Shown: positions 1-11,648 of the stretch, piece by piece
Position numbering within the stretch: position 1 is the stretch's first letter
How the letters are laid out: the number at the start of each line of letters is the position of its first letter
NCBI RefSeq assembly: GCF_010183535.1
Contig: NC_071328.1
Coordinates: forward strand, 6,820,001-6,884,000
DNA from: Caenorhabditis remanei
Taxonomy: Eukaryota; Nematoda; Chromadorea; Rhabditida; Rhabditidae
Direction of reading: 5' to 3'
Length of the DNA: 64,000 nt
Program-made: the position numbers and the translations under genes
The notes under the pieces: model-generated
What the model was told of the DNA's origin: nothing
Database searches by the model: none
What the model saw: only the letters and a program-made list of their open reading frames with translations

Positions 1-3000
1 TTTCTCACGGAGAGAAGCAGGAAGAATGCCACGTCTGAAAAAACAAGAAATTTGATTCGGATCAACAGAAACTTCTCGAAATGACAAACCTCTCTGGTAC
101 ATTGTCAACTCCATATTCTCCAAGACGTTCTCCGTTTAAAATTGGAGTCGATGGTTTCGGAGGGACGGGCGGTCCGACCGGCATTTCTTCTTCTTGATTA
201 TTGCTTATTTGATTCTTTTTATTCGATTTATTGCTGTTATTTTTCTTACGAATCTCACTATATTCCACTTCTAACCTCGATCGATTCGTTTCGTCGTCTG
301 AAAAAATATGTATTGATGTAGGATACGATTGACCTTTTCAATGGTTTTTCAAAGATAGGAAGTGTGTAAATATAGGAATATGGAAATTGATCGGAACTTA
401 TAGTAGCAAAGAATAATGGAACTTTTTAAAAGTTTCAAGGGGAGAAAAGTGGCAAGAACTACGCTGATCTCCAATAATAAGGATTCCAGTATTGAACAGA
501 ATTCAGCTTTTCAAACAGAGCACGTCTGCAAAAGTTATTAACTCCGAGTTCAAGATCTTGATGAACTAACATACCTAGAATGACAAGACTATGAGCTTTA
601 AAAAAATCAGATAAATGCCGAACACTAATCACACCTGCTGTCAATTTAAGATAAGTTTTGTCTCATGTTGCATAATCTTATCAAGATGTAAATAATTAGC
701 ACATTTTTTTTATATTTGATGGGTATTGAGATCCAAAAAAAACTATTTCTGAATAGTAATCAGAAATGAAAAAGTAATGTCTCATAGGTTATTTGGAATC
801 CAGAAAAGAAAAAGAGAAAAAAAGAAAAAAGGGACATTGAGAAGAGGTTGTATCCACGTATCAAATTACCATGTCACTTCTCTCGTCCAGGTTCAGATTT
901 TGAGAGAAACGAGTATTTGTAGAATATGAGGTAAGTCTCATATTCTAAAATTATTTTTTCTCGAATGAGAAAGTGGAAAAGAATAAAAAACAAGAAGGAA
1001 AACGGGAAAAAATACGTAAACCTAAACCTAAATCCTTGAATATTTAGGGCGTGAATGTATCAATTATTCACAAAAAAAGAGACAGGAGAGATCTGAAAAG
1101 AGAAAGAGAAAATGTTGGAAAGGTAGATGATATAAGTGTTCGAATGGAGAAAAAAGTAGAGAGGGGAAATGATGAAAAGATAGAAACATTGTATCATCTC
1201 ATCTCACTCTTCTCTTTTTTCGGATGAACAGGTCGATTGAATTAAAAATAGAGAGAAGAGAGACAAAGAGACACAGAGAGAAAACGATTCGTGGAATTTT
1301 TGGTTTGGTGCTGAATGGTGAAAAGTCACGGAATGAGATACTAATTATCTATGTCTCTGAAGCTTGTATTCAGAAAAAAGAAGATTTTAAAGCGGTCAAG
1401 TCAACAAATTGAGGGAGTTGGATGGACGAAAGCACACCTGACAAAGAGATTCAGTCAACAACAATTAGGAGGAAAGAGGTGTCAGTATGTTCATGTGTGT
1501 TCGGAAGGATAACTAAATGAAGAAGTGAGTGATGGGACCAATGATAGGAGATTTAGAAAATAGGAATAAAAAACAACTCTGGGACGACATTTGGAAAACA
1601 GATTTTGACTGCAGAGAAACTGATTATTTATTTCAGAAGTTCAAACTTTAAGACCAACCGTATCTAAACGTGGAAAAACGGTAACTTGAAAAAGGAAAAC
1701 CCCACTTTTGGAACGACTTGTCTAATTGCATTGTTCATCATAGAGTTATGTGAAAACGAAAACGATATCGAATATATCTTTCGACAAAAATAGAAAAGTC
1801 TGTTTAGGAAAAAATGAAAAACTTGAAGAAAAAACAATCGAAAAAAGGGGAAGTTTAGAATATTGTCTCACAGAAAAGTACGTGGTCTCACTATCAGAGG
1901 AAACTGTAGACATGAAAATATCAAGAACCAACAAAAACCAGGAGGTAAGAGAGTAGTGTTCGTAACTAGTTGAAACCCTAGAAACCTCACTTTTCTCTTC
2001 CGATTCCCTAACAGTGTAATAGTGACACAAACAACAGAAACCTCTAAAACTATTTTAGTACCACCGCCTTCCGATCCAATCCGGCTAAAAATCTTCGAAC
2101 AGAGGTGATAAAAGTGCCTGCCAATCAGTAAGTCACCTTATCAAAAACCACGTCTTCTCTCTGTTTCTCTGATGTCTCTCTACCTTTTTTCTCTCTTTGG
2201 CGCTAGAAGAGGAAAAGAGAAATGAAGAGGATCGTAGAGCAGCTGGCTTCTTCTTCTTCTTCTTGTGTCCATCTATCCAGGAGGATCCCATCTTCTTGAG
2301 GGGGCGGATACAATTAGAGATAATAGAGATATGAGAGTGTAGTGAGAAAGAAAGAGTGTAACAATGCCAATGTCTACTTTGTCTCGGGAGCCCGAGAGCA
2401 AAAGCTATATGTTCGGGTTTGAGATGAAGAAGAAGAAGAGAGTACATCCCCCTCACTTCTTTCCTTCACTACTGGTCAAGTCTTCTATCGATAAGAGAAG
2501 AAGAGGAAGGGGGTCTGTGATCAGATCACTGATTGTTGAGACGGAAAAAAAGAGATTGAAATGATAGGGAAGTGAGAAAAAATAGAATTTGGTGGAGAAG
2601 CGGGAGGATGGATTGATGAAAATGGATGAGCACTACATGGAGGTCAGACTAAATATACGATTAGAAAAACAAAATACAAGGTAATGAACCTGAAATCAAG
2701 GGATCCACCTGAGGAGACTTCGGTAGCGGTGGGATGAGTTTTTCTGGTGCAGTAACACAAAAAAAAGTATAGAACCACTTTCTGGCCGCGCCAAACTTTC
2801 AAATGAACACTTTTTAAAACTTACAACGTTGCAAAAAGATTCAAAGCTTTTGTCTAGGAGAAATGATAAAATCGTCCACTTTTAATCAGAGCTCACTGGT
2901 TTGAAATGATGATTCACCCTTCCAGAGTTTAACGAAAAGTTTACGGGAGATTGAGATGGAAAAAAAGGAAACTGAACAAAAATTTCAGATTGCAGACATT

Positions 3001-6000
3001 GACTGTACGAAACGATAAACGCAAAATTAGTTTTTTTTCGGAAATCGTAGAACTAGAAAACATAAAATAGTGAAAACCTGAACGAACTTGAAAACTCAAA
3101 AATACCCGGCCCACGAAAAGAAAGAAAGCATCTGGGTCTAAAAAAACTCATTTCAAAATTTTTCAAAACTTTCAACAAAAAACCATCTAGAATTGCTCTT
3201 CCTCCTACGCCAGGAACCCGTCACAAATTGAGAATGAAAGAGGGAGCATGTGCTCTTTTTCTCAAAGAGAAATCGGTCCATGTGCATCATAAAATCAGAA
3301 GAAAAAAGAGAAAAAGAAAAAGAAAAAAGGATGGGTAAAAATTAGAACGTGGAAGAATCAGATTTATTTTTGTTTTTGTTTTTCTGGAGAGATGAAGAGA
3401 AGAATATTCTGAGAGGAAGATAAAGAGAATGCGGTAGAAAAGGTTGGAGAAAACATTTTGTAATATTTCGGAAGAGTCTCGATAAAACAGGTGTGCGCGG
3501 AGGATAATTGGGAAGATAAAGGAGAGAAAAGTTAGGGGAGAGAGGGATGCTCAGTGTCCGAAAGACAATTATGATTGATGAGAATTACAATTAGATGGTG
3601 TCAAAAGGACATAATGTAAATTAATGAAGATTTGTCTGTAATCTAGTAAGGAGAGTGAACGAGTATGAGCAGAAAACATGATGAAATTAACTATGAATTC
3701 ACGAGAATTTCAAGAAAATGCTCACCTTGAGCCACCTCAAACGTTTCATAACTGTTGTTCCTTGGCAGCAAGGAATGGACTGATTGAAGAGCAGCCGAAG
3801 CGATTGTAGTCGGACCACTTGTATGACTTACAACCAATTCAACTGTCACTCGGTTGTCTATCTTTTTGTCTGAAAATCAATTAGTTCATATGAAAATTAA
3901 GTAAATGTACAGACCATTAAAAATGAGATCAAGTTCTTCTTTATGCAGCCGGACGACACTGTACCCTTCTGAATTAATTGGTTGTAATTCAAGTGCACAC
4001 GTGTTGAGTTGACATGTGAAAAGGCATCTTGTAGCGGATCCAGGGCTGCAATTAGTCAAGATTAGATCAAGCGAACTGTGGAAGATTTTATGATGATGAA
4101 AGTTTCTAAATCTACTATGCCTACCCTTAATTTCTGAAAATATTGTAGTTTCGGTGGTCTAGAATATATCTCGGAAATTATGAAGAATCTAAATCCTTTC
4201 CTTTTCCATTTATACAAGAATTCAGTCAAATCTTAAACTCCCAAGGGGATATAAGAAGTGTTCACATTTATCTAATAATTTTTTCGTTTGCAAAAAAAAA
4301 ACTAAGGACATACATAAAAGCTAAATAAGCGGAAAAGAGAGAAATAAGGAAAAACGAAGATGCTCTCCTTCTTCTTTTCAAAAGTGGCTTATGGGTGTGT
4401 ATGTCTCTGTGTGAGTGTGTATATGGGTATGTGAGAAAAAAGTGCCAAACGACCGAAGAAAAAAGGGAAAAAGAGAGAAGACAAAGTGATTTCCGAGAGC
4501 ATAAACACCCGAGAAGGCACCATATAATTCTCTTCGTCGTCTTCCTTTTGTTCCCCATTTTCTTTTCGAACCACAACTTTTCGGAATTTTAAATTTTAAG
4601 TTTAGAGGTTGAAGTACCGAATTGGTGAGATAGAATTCTTAGTTATGAGAAAACGGAATATTTTAAATTTTAGAAATAGAGTATTCTGAATTTCCAATAT
4701 TGATTTCAACAAAAATTAGAAGGTTTCCAGTTCAAAAAAGTTCCAAAAGATCAAACGCTAACAATTAATTGCAAATCTCTCAAATCTATAATTTTTCAAA
4801 AACTAACGATGAAGCTGCAACAATACACTTGAAAAATATATCTCCACGTAGTTTCAGACTTCCATCCATTTCGAATTTCGAGGCATCTTTTAGTGTTCTG
4901 AAATAACATTTCCATTCCGAACTGTTAGCTTTTCTAGAACACTTACACTGTACGAGACTGATAAACCGGGACGAGTCGCTCGTAAATTTTGAGAAAAACA
5001 TTGATTGGTTCGAAGAAATTGAGAATTATATAGTGAAGGAATAGAGGTTCCGCATTGACGGATATTCGACCGGATAGTAGAGAAGAGAAGTAACCGAGAT
5101 ATCTGAATAATTTGATGATTTAGAAGAGAAAATGAAATGTGAATACCTTTTGTAACTGGGCGGTCCATCTGGTCCGAGAAATCTTTCAGAGAACCTCTGC
5201 ATACTGAATCGATCGTCCACAGAATCATCTCTAAAACACTTTTAATTAGATTTCAAAACGACAGAAGACTTACGTGGCAGAAATCGCATTGTATCGCATG
5301 AATGCATTGACGACTACTGCACATCTCTCAAGACCGCCCTGAAAATTAATTCATAGTTCCAGAAATTCTAGAGAGAAATACCTTGCAAAAGATGACAGCA
5401 ACATTCAAAGGATGTTCGAGCATCCACTGATCCAGATTCTTGCAAATTGTGCACAATTTCTCAAGTGGTGGAGCAGTTTCAGCAGGCCATCCAAAGGCAA
5501 TTGCATCCAGAGAGGAACTGATGTCATGACGACGTTGAGACACATTCCAGACCTAGAAGAAAGAAGATATCAATTGGAATTACAGAGAAAAAGAACTCAC
5601 TTTGATATGTTTATTATGTGCTTTTTGTATTTGCTGTGAAGCTGTCAACAACGATTCCACAAATTTTCGTTCACTGGTTTCTGCAGTACACGAGACAACT
5701 AAAAATGGGTTACTGTAATTGAGAGGGTTACTGTAGAGAACAAACCAATAAGTCGAGATGTCACATATTCCACTTGTACTCCTTCTTTTCGATCTTTCAT
5801 TTTTTGTTTCTGAAAATAATTGATTGGGTGAAGAATTTTAAGAAAGATAGCGAATAAGCTGAATTTCAATTGTTGATTTTTAGATGAAAAACGTTTTTGA
5901 AAAAACGAAAAAATAAGAAAGTTTATGTGACAAACTGGTGAGAAAAAAAGAAAATAGAGGATACTTTTTTCTCTTTTTCTCCATTTTTTTCTGCAACCAA

Positions 6001-7110
6001 AAAGGAAGAAACTTGCTCCTAAAATTTGACACATTTGTCTTTTGATTCCTCTTTTCTTACTTCTTTTTACTCGTTTTTTGCATAAGTTTACTACTAAATT
6101 TCTCATATTTCAGTATGTTCGCTCCATTGAGAACTGTAAGTTTGTCAGTGGAGCGTACGTTCCTAGTAGGTTTTTTTTCGAAACAAAAGGAGAAAAGAAG
6201 AGAAAAAGAAGAGAAAGAATGAGAAATCTTTCAGAAAATTGAATTAGTGGTTCTGTCAATGCTCAAGAAAAAAGGAGAAAAGGGGAAATAACGAATAGAA
6301 AAAACCAAAAGTCGGTGGTCGGAAATGGGAAACTTATGTTCAGAATAGGACGAACGGCTTCTTTTTTCTCTTTTGGGAATAGGCAAGAAATAGAAAAAGA
6401 ATCGCCTCGTTTTGTAGGAAGTAAAGACAAATCCTAATTTATGAGTTACCATTTTCTTGTTTCACTCTGATTTATTTTCTCGACTATTCTTTTTTCTCTT
6501 CTTTCTTTCTCTTTTTCGGTTGCCTGGTGGACTAGATGAGTGTACTTTAGACCGCCGCGAAACGTGCCGCCATAGCTCAGTCGGTTAGAGCGTGGGTCTA
6601 ATAAGCCCAAGGTCGCAGGTTCGACCCCTGCTGGCGGCAAATATTTTAGTTTTTATATTAATGAAGTTTGTTACAAAACATGAGAAGTTGATTAAAAATT
6701 GGTAGTCGAAAAATGAACAAAAGATTGGAGATAAACGGTGATAAATTCGTGGTGAAGGTTACACGAAGCCTGTTTTTGTAGAAGAAAGAAGAAAAGAGAA
6801 GTGGAAAAGAGACAGGTGACAAGATTATTTATAGGTTAAGGTTACAAAATGTGAGATGATGGGACATACCAGACGAAGTTGATCCTCGCTAATCGTATAC
6901 ACTTCATATCCGGCTTCATTGTTGTATTTGTTCGATTTCTGGAAAATAAAGAAGAAATTTTTCAGTGAAATTTGCAACTTCATAACCATTCGGAAGTTTT
7001 CTATTCACGCAAGTTCAGAATTTTATAATTTCGATTTTTTTTCGAATGTCAAAAGTTCAGAATCTATATATCCATGTCACAAATGAACGCGACAAAGACG
7101 CCCGCCACAT
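1..7110 (-). CDS. tns-1: Tensin (PTEN-like PTP and C2 domains), 5' part, runs off left edge
   Basis: Tensins link integrin adhesions to actin. This is the N-terminal part; SH2 and PTB regions would lie beyond base 1. Exons read (descending): 6938-6870, 5809-5746, 5698-5601, 5552-5382, 5338-5275, 5230-5147, 5102-4947, 4897-4829, 4045-3915, 3869-3726, 297-73, 34-1. The phosphatase-like domain shows tensin signatures: GWPAETAPPLEKL in the WPD-loop region, FCKGGLERC in the P-loop region, and FLGPDGPPSYKRY, followed by a PTEN-type C2 domain (FEMDGSLKLRGDIFF, then CLFTCQLNTCALEL). A proline-rich VGPPVPPKP follows at about 130-150. A candidate first exon is 7110-7081, starting MWRASLSRSF and joining in phase to KSNKYNN; it follows a weak TTTTAAAG acceptor, so the true 5' end is uncertain. 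The P-loop keeps Cys and Arg, but Asp of WPD is Ala and the usual His before Cys is Phe, so catalysis is doubtful. Confidence 0.88.
298..3725 (-). other. Long tns-1 intron, purine-rich on the plus strand
   Basis: This stretch lies between two in-phase tensin exons and has no coding signal that I can support. Its plus strand is strongly enriched for A and G, with many GAGAA, GAAAAA and GGAAGA runs (for example around 780-1000, 1080-1290, 2200-2560 and 3290-3550). The tensin transcript would therefore be CU-rich here. Short reading frames inside it are low-complexity by-products of this bias. Confidence 0.6.
6566..6639 (+). tRNA. tRNA-Ile (anticodon AAT)
   Basis: A full cloverleaf can be drawn. 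The acceptor stem is GCCGCCA with TGGCGGC and discriminator A. The D arm is GCTC/GAGC around AGTCGGTTA. The anticodon stem is TGGGT/GCCCA with loop CTAATAA, giving anticodon AAT for isoleucine. The T arm is GCAGG TTCGACC CCTGC. It has no intron. The A box (TAGCTCAGTCGG) and B box (GGTTCGACCCC) are intact, and a T-rich stretch including a TTTTT run follows at about 6644-6656, suitable for polymerase III termination. The gene sits inside a tensin intron on the opposite strand. Confidence 0.96.
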
Positions 7111-9196
7111 TCTTTAAAATCCAAGTAGGTTTTTTTTCACTTATTATTTCATCTCATTCTGAATCACCTCTTCTTTTTCTCATTCCCTTCTAAACCTATT
7201 TCCTCGTTTTTTCCCATTTTCCAATCAAATGTACATTTCTATTTATCCCTCCTTTTCAACAGAAACCGATCACTTTTGGTAGTTGAATCGAAGAAAGAAA
7301 AGAAAAAAGAAGCGTGTCGATGGCTACTTTTCTTCTCCGTTTTTCCGTTTTATACATTCAATAAAATGATCTCTCTATACCATTTTATGAGAAAATGGCA
7401 TTTCAATACCGTATGGAACATTTATGTACAATTCTCTCTCTTTTTTGGATCTTCTTGATCTTATCGGAAAATGAGAAACGACGATTTTGAGGTGTGGCAG
7501 TTCGTGGGAATCTGAATACGCGAACGCCGTTTTTACACCAAACAGTTGAAAGAACTCTTCAATATTTGTCCAGTCAATTTAAAAATTGGAATAATGCAAG
7601 TTTGCTCTACCTACAACTTCTAAAATTTAGATGTGATTTTGCCGTGGTTTCTTTCAAAAGTACACTCATTTTTTCTTATTCCTTAATAACGAATCGTAAT
7701 GCAATCAATTAGATTAGAATCTATCAAAAAAGGGCGGATCTCTTTTCTAGTTTCCGGTAGTATTACACACTTTTGATCTACTAATTAACCATTTCCTTTT
7801 CTTCTCTGCGTCTCTCATCCTTCTCTTCTGGAATTTGCTCTCTCGCTCTCTTCTCAAGAAAAAGAGAATCACGATTGTTTCAAGCCGTGTCCACTATTTG
7901 GAAGCTCCATATTTCAAAAAAATAGTATGAGTGAGTGAGAGGCGCAGAGAAAAGGTAAACGGGCGGCTCCGTACTGTTTTTACGCGAAAATATGGAGAAA
8001 AGAAAGAGGAGTTGGACACATAAATAAATAGAGAAGATGAGCCAAACAGGCTTATGTCCTTCTTATTTCTACTACTGTTGGCCAGGGGAAATTCGAGAAA
8101 AGAAAATGGAAAAGAAGGAGGGAATAGAGAAAAAGAGAAAACATGTTTTAGGTATGGATTAGAGTAAGAGATTATCAGTTTTAAGTTTGTTTGATTTTTA
8201 ACTGTTTAGAAGATTCCGAAATAGAAACAAAGGAGTCATCAGAAAGAGCAGTGTGGGTGGGGGGCTGAATGAAGTATACCAGAATTCTTTCCTAGTTCTC
8301 ATCGGTGGGAACTGATTCAAATTCTACAGAAAATGGTCTAAATCGAGATAATTTCATTTGAAAATACTACAGTAACCTGGGCTCTCGGGATACTGTGAAA
8401 TCTGGAGTTCATATAAAACACTATAAATTTAAGAAATCTTCTTTGAAATTCAGATTTTCTCAAGAAAAATCCAAAAAGCAATCAGGAAACTCTAATTATC
8501 CGACACGGATACTGTACTTACTCATATCCGTTTCTCCTATATATTTATTTTTCAATGTCCAACAGACACCAAATAATCCTCAACTTTTTCGAAAAGAGGA
8601 TTGTAAAGTGAAAATGAGGTCAACCATATCTATTGGAACCACATGTTCTTCTCTTTTTTTGAAAAAAGACTGCGAGAAAACAAGAAAACGAACCCTAGAA
8701 GCACAGCAAAGTGCTGTTGTGGCCATTTCCCCGAGACGATCTGAAATAGTTTTTTATTTATTTATGGAAATAGAAAATTGAAAAAGTGAAAACTATAACA
8801 TGAAGCTCTCTTGGCTTTTTCCGCTCCTCACTAAACTGTTTTGCCCAAACACTTTGATAGGCAGAGAGAATTAGAGAAAAAAGGAAATCGGAGAAAATCG
8901 GGTGAAGAAAAAGGGGCGGAGCCTAATCGGGTATAGAGAAAAGAAAGAGGGAGTGGTCAAACATAGAAATTAATGGGACGAATAGGAAAAAATGAATGAT
9001 GACATTTTAATTCAATTTTCTAGTTTCTTGATATTTGTAATTGTGTAAAGTGCATTATGAATATTATTTTGGTTCACTAATGATTATTGTGTAGAATTAA
9101 TGAAGAATTTGATTGATGAATTGGAATGGATTTTTCGAAAAAATAAATATTTATTTCAGAGTGTCAAAAATACAGAGAAAAAAGTTTGATATTGTT
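7111..9196. other. Upstream region of tns-1 and 3' flank of ubl-5; no gene supported
   Basis: About 2.1 kb between the presumed tensin 5' end and the ubl-5 stop. It is rich in pyrimidine runs at 7140-7260 and GA-rich runs at 8090-8130 and 8875-8960. Reading frames such as 8395-8781 have no family resemblance and no convincing splice context. It probably contains tensin promoter sequence and perhaps further 5' exons of longer tensin isoforms that I could not identify. Confidence 0.4.
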
Positions 9197-10019
9197 TTAC
9201 TGGTAGTAGAGTTCGAAGTTGAATCCCTCGTGGATCTCGTAGTCCATTAGTGTGATGTGATCTTTGTAGATTGTGTACCACTTTTTCAGAACGATTTTCT
9301 CCCACCTGAAAATTGGAACTTTGCTTTGGTTTTGGCAACTATCATTCTAGGCATTTGAAAAATAATGTTCAAGTACTTTTCATTACTAAATTCTAGAATA
9401 GCAACGATGGGCCGGGCTGAACTCAGAATTTCTCCGACTCGGCTCGGCCGGCCCGGAAGTTCAGTACCGAAAAAATGTCAATTTTTTTTGAGAATAAATT
9501 CTTCAGAACGAATAAATATGGAAAATTTTCAGAAAATAAATGTTTGAAATAAGAATTGTATCGTATGGCAACTATGCTATTTCTGTAACTGAATGGAGTG
9601 ATCTGATTATTTTACAAAAAGAGCTAAAACAGTGACAACGGAAGCTTCCGCGGAAGTTGAGTTCGATTTTTTGGGAAGTTTCTGAGATTTTCTGAATATA
9701 ACACACACACACAGATTTGACTTTAAATTCAACTGAACAAATCTTCTTTCCCGGAAAGAAGAGTTGAATGAACATTGTTCTATTTTAACGGGGAAAAATT
9801 CCGAAGAGAGAATGCATAAAAATAGAAAAATGAATGTTACTAGTGAAAATTAAAAGTAAGGATTGAACGATAAATATTTTTTCAATATAAATGCAATAAT
9901 ATTCACCTTGTACCAGTTTGTGCAGCGATTAACTTCTTCAAATCACCAATTGTGTCTGATGGATTGCACTTGATTCGCACCTTTCTGCCGAGACGGTCAT
10001 TGACTGTGATTTCGATCAT
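9197..10019 (-). CDS. ubl-5: Ubiquitin-like protein 5 (Hub1 family)
   Basis: UBL5/Hub1 is a ubiquitin-fold modifier that binds the spliceosome and, in worms, acts in the mitochondrial unfolded protein response. Two exons, 10019-9907 and 9305-9197, give 73 residues, the typical family length. The protein starts [13 protein letters not shown], contains [20 protein letters not shown] and [18 protein letters not shown], and ends ELYYQ. The C-terminal double tyrosine replaces the diglycine of ubiquitin, as known for this family. The start is preceded at once by GATTTTTCAG, a likely trans-splice acceptor 5 bases upstream. The single intron (9306-9906) contains a small GC-rich inverted repeat. Confidence 0.96.
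9407..9476. repeat. GC-rich inverted repeat in the ubl-5 intron
   Basis: A GC-rich patch in otherwise AT-rich intron sequence. GGGCCGGGC at its left faces GCCGGCCCGG at its right, and CTGAACT at about 9419 is matched by AGTTCAG at about 9466, so the segment can fold back on itself. It may be a fragment of a dispersed repeat; I do not recognise the family. Confidence 0.4.
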
Positions 10020-10570
10020 TTTTCTGAAAAATCGAATTTGATTAGAGAAATAATAGTTTTAGTCTATAGTTCAGAACAATTTCTGGATAGAAATAACAGA
10101 ACAGTATTAAATAAAAGATGACCGAAAGGCAAACGATTTTATTATGAAGCGATTTTCGAAGTCGAAAGTTCACTTCACGACAAAATGCACAGCATGGAAC
10201 ACTTTGTTCACGGCGACGCGCAGCTGCAGAACAAGTATCTCTAAAATAGATACATCCACCGGATATATTAACACTATTTATAAGCTGAATAAAATAGTGA
10301 AAACTTTTTAAAAAGCTCTTTATCTCTACAATAAATTTTATTCGACAGTAAACATTGAACGGGTGCTAATGAGGAGGATGACGAAAAATGTAAGCTTCCT
10401 TTGTAAACAGTATACAAGAATCGTCACAGGAAAATGTGACGATAAATAAAAAATATAATTCTACACAATCAATTAGAAGTTTTTGGGGAATATCACATAA
10501 AACGGACTTTGCGAGAATTGGAATGGTCAGAAAGGGAAAATAATGGTTGAAAAGTAGGTTCCTGAAGAAT

Positions 10571-11094
10571 TTAGGCGGCAAACTGTCCGTGGAGTTTCTT
10601 CTGAAGAGTCAAGTTGTGATGGAGCTCTGGCTTAATGTCGCAAACAAGTTGGAGAAGACGAACAATAACCTGAAATTAGTTCAATTAGTATTACATTCCA
10701 GATAAATATTCAAAGCCAAACAAAGAAAACATACAGCTTGCTTGTTAGAAGCAACACTTTGCTTCATTCCATTGATTTGATCTTCAGTATCACGACGGAT
10801 CTTGCTCTCAATATCTTCCTTGGTACCGAGATATTGTTGCTCGAATCCCTTGAACTCTTGCTCGCGTTGCTACAATTAACAATAATTGCTTTGTTGAACG
10901 AATGACGTATTTGGAGTTCAGTAAGTGGATTCAATGGAGTTGCCTACCTGCTTATACTTCTCAACCTCGGCTTGAGCCTCTTGCTTGGCTTGTTTCGTTC
11001 TTTGCAACTTTCTCTTTCTAGCCTCGTTGATCTTCTCGGCAGCACGCTTCTCAGCGGCCAAAAGTTGTTGAATTCCCTGGGTTTGCGAGGCCAT
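10571..11094 (-). CDS. vha-10: V-type proton ATPase subunit G
   Basis: Subunit G forms part of the peripheral stalk of the V1 sector of the vacuolar proton pump. Three exons, 11094-10948, 10869-10735 and 10669-10571, give 126 residues. The start [20 protein letters not shown] is the diagnostic N-terminus, followed by the charged helix [20 protein letters not shown] and a C-terminal half with [17 protein letters not shown], ending GQFAA. The whole protein is predicted to be helical, as expected. A TTTTCAG acceptor lies about 14 bases upstream of the ATG, suggesting trans-splicing. It is on the same strand as ubl-5 and the TRAPPC8 gene, but the gaps of about 550 bases are longer than usual for a worm operon. 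Confidence 0.96.
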
Positions 11095-11648
11095 TTCGAG
11101 TTTAGGTTCTGAAAATCAGATGGAGATTTGGAAAACGACTAGAAGAGATGAGATGAGAAAGAAGAAGTAAGTAGCATAAGTTATGGCATCGGACCATGTG
11201 AGACCAGTTAGATTCGGTTCAACAACGATAAATTCTATGAATTTATGCATAAATCTATATGAAAAATACAATAAATAGGAGAAAAACACGAATTTTACAT
11301 GAAAGATGGGTATTCTTGAGGCGAGAAAAAATCGAAGGAACATTCAGGGGGAACCCGTCAAAAAGGCGATTCTATCACAGGAAAACACTGAAAATGAAAA
11401 TGTTCGTAGAATTTCAGACAACTGTGTATGGTGACGATTTGACGACCGACAGCACACTCGGAACCTGCAAAGGGCGAAAATCAGTTGAAAAAAGAGTCAG
11501 CGAGTGGTCTTTGTTCGCAAATGTGTAAACACCGTGGCGCGAGGTCTTGCGGGCGAGGCGGCAAATTTTACGCGCATAACTTCCCTAGGCATCCCTTGCC
11601 ACGAAAAAAGAAGACGAATTTGAGAAAACTTTGATTGAGATGAAAATT
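11095..11648. promoter_or_regulatory. vha-10: vha-10 upstream region and TRAPPC8 3' flank
   Basis: About 550 bases with no supported gene. A short GC-rich block at about 11530-11600, including GCGCGAGG and GGGCGAGGCGG, stands out from AT-rich surroundings and is the best candidate for vha-10 core promoter sequence. No specific factor site is claimed. Confidence 0.4.

Noticed and set aside
8395..8781. 128-codon plus-strand frame upstream of tensin
   Set aside because: Lysine- and serine-rich low-complexity translation without features of a gene.
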